Assembly: GCA_045599385.1 (NCBI GenBank)
Contig: JAZRVW010000058.1
Coordinates: forward strand, 1-5,590
Source: F23-B02 sp045599385
Lineage (GTDB): Bacteria > Bacillota > Clostridia > Oscillospirales > Oscillospiraceae
Length of the DNA: 5,590 nt
Direction: 5' to 3'
In this document: piece after piece, positions 5,520 through 5,590 of the stretch
How the letters are laid out: the number at the start of each line of letters is the position of its first letter
Position numbering within the stretch: position 1 is the stretch's first letter
Translations under genes and position numbers: made by a program
The notes under the pieces: model-generated
Told to the model about the DNA's origin: nothing
The model's database searches: none
The model's input: only the letters and a program-made list of their open reading frames with translations

Positions 5520-5590
5520 AAGCCTGGCTGATTATTTTTTACCTTTTATTCGGTTTCGGTACAAAATCGTCATGCGCGGAAGCAGATAGT
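5520..5590. other. Intergenic sequence to the window edge
   Basis: No supported gene, promoter or RNA is visible. On the minus strand two frames stay open from the edge to stops at 5541-5539 and 5534-5532, so the tail of a convergent gene from outside the window is possible but cannot be shown. Confidence 0.4.

Noticed and set aside
5535..5590. C-terminal tail of a minus-strand gene entering from the right edge
   Set aside because: Only 16-18 codons are open in either candidate frame, with no recognisable sequence. It cannot be told from chance.

Overview
The window looks like chromosomal DNA from an anaerobic Firmicute of the class Clostridia, probably a gut Oscillospiraceae/Ruminococcaceae-type organism. 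This is inferred from protein family content (a DnaC/DnaI-type helicase loader, a DUF2804 protein, a MerR-RDD membrane protein, a Clostridia-type CofE-like protein), strong AGGAGG-type ribosome binding sites, compact spacing, short U-tailed terminators, and GC-rich codon use with C-ending codons. No phage, plasmid, IS, CRISPR, rRNA or tRNA signature is visible.

Layout: (1) 1-1448 holds the C-terminal part of a helicase-loader ATPase, cut by the window's left edge, followed after 3 nt by a DUF2804 gene and a terminator. (2) 1459-2951 is a one-gene unit: a promoter with a 19-bp spacer, typical of MerR-controlled promoters, and a gene joining a MerR DNA-binding domain to an RDD-type membrane region and a C-terminal acidic domain, probably a membrane-bound one-component regulator. 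(3) The terminator after this gene is shared with rsmE (16S rRNA m3U1498 methyltransferase), which converges from the minus strand. (4) Divergent from rsmE is a 56-62 residue protein of unknown function with its own terminator. (5) After about 200 bp of AT-rich spacer with a good sigma-A-type promoter comes a 398-residue protein of the coenzyme F420-0:L-glutamate ligase (CofE-like) family, closed by a strong hairpin terminator. (6) The last 175 bases carry no gene but contain an imperfect palindrome with GTCATTCTGAG arms, which resembles a dispersed repeat.

Apart from the loader-DUF2804 pair, the genes look like independent transcription units and do not form an obvious pathway. The points most worth following up are the membrane-anchored MerR-RDD regulator with its 19-bp-spacer promoter, the CofE-like protein with no F420 gene in view, the unidentified small protein, and the palindromic repeat at the right edge. 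I see no convincing new multi-gene system.
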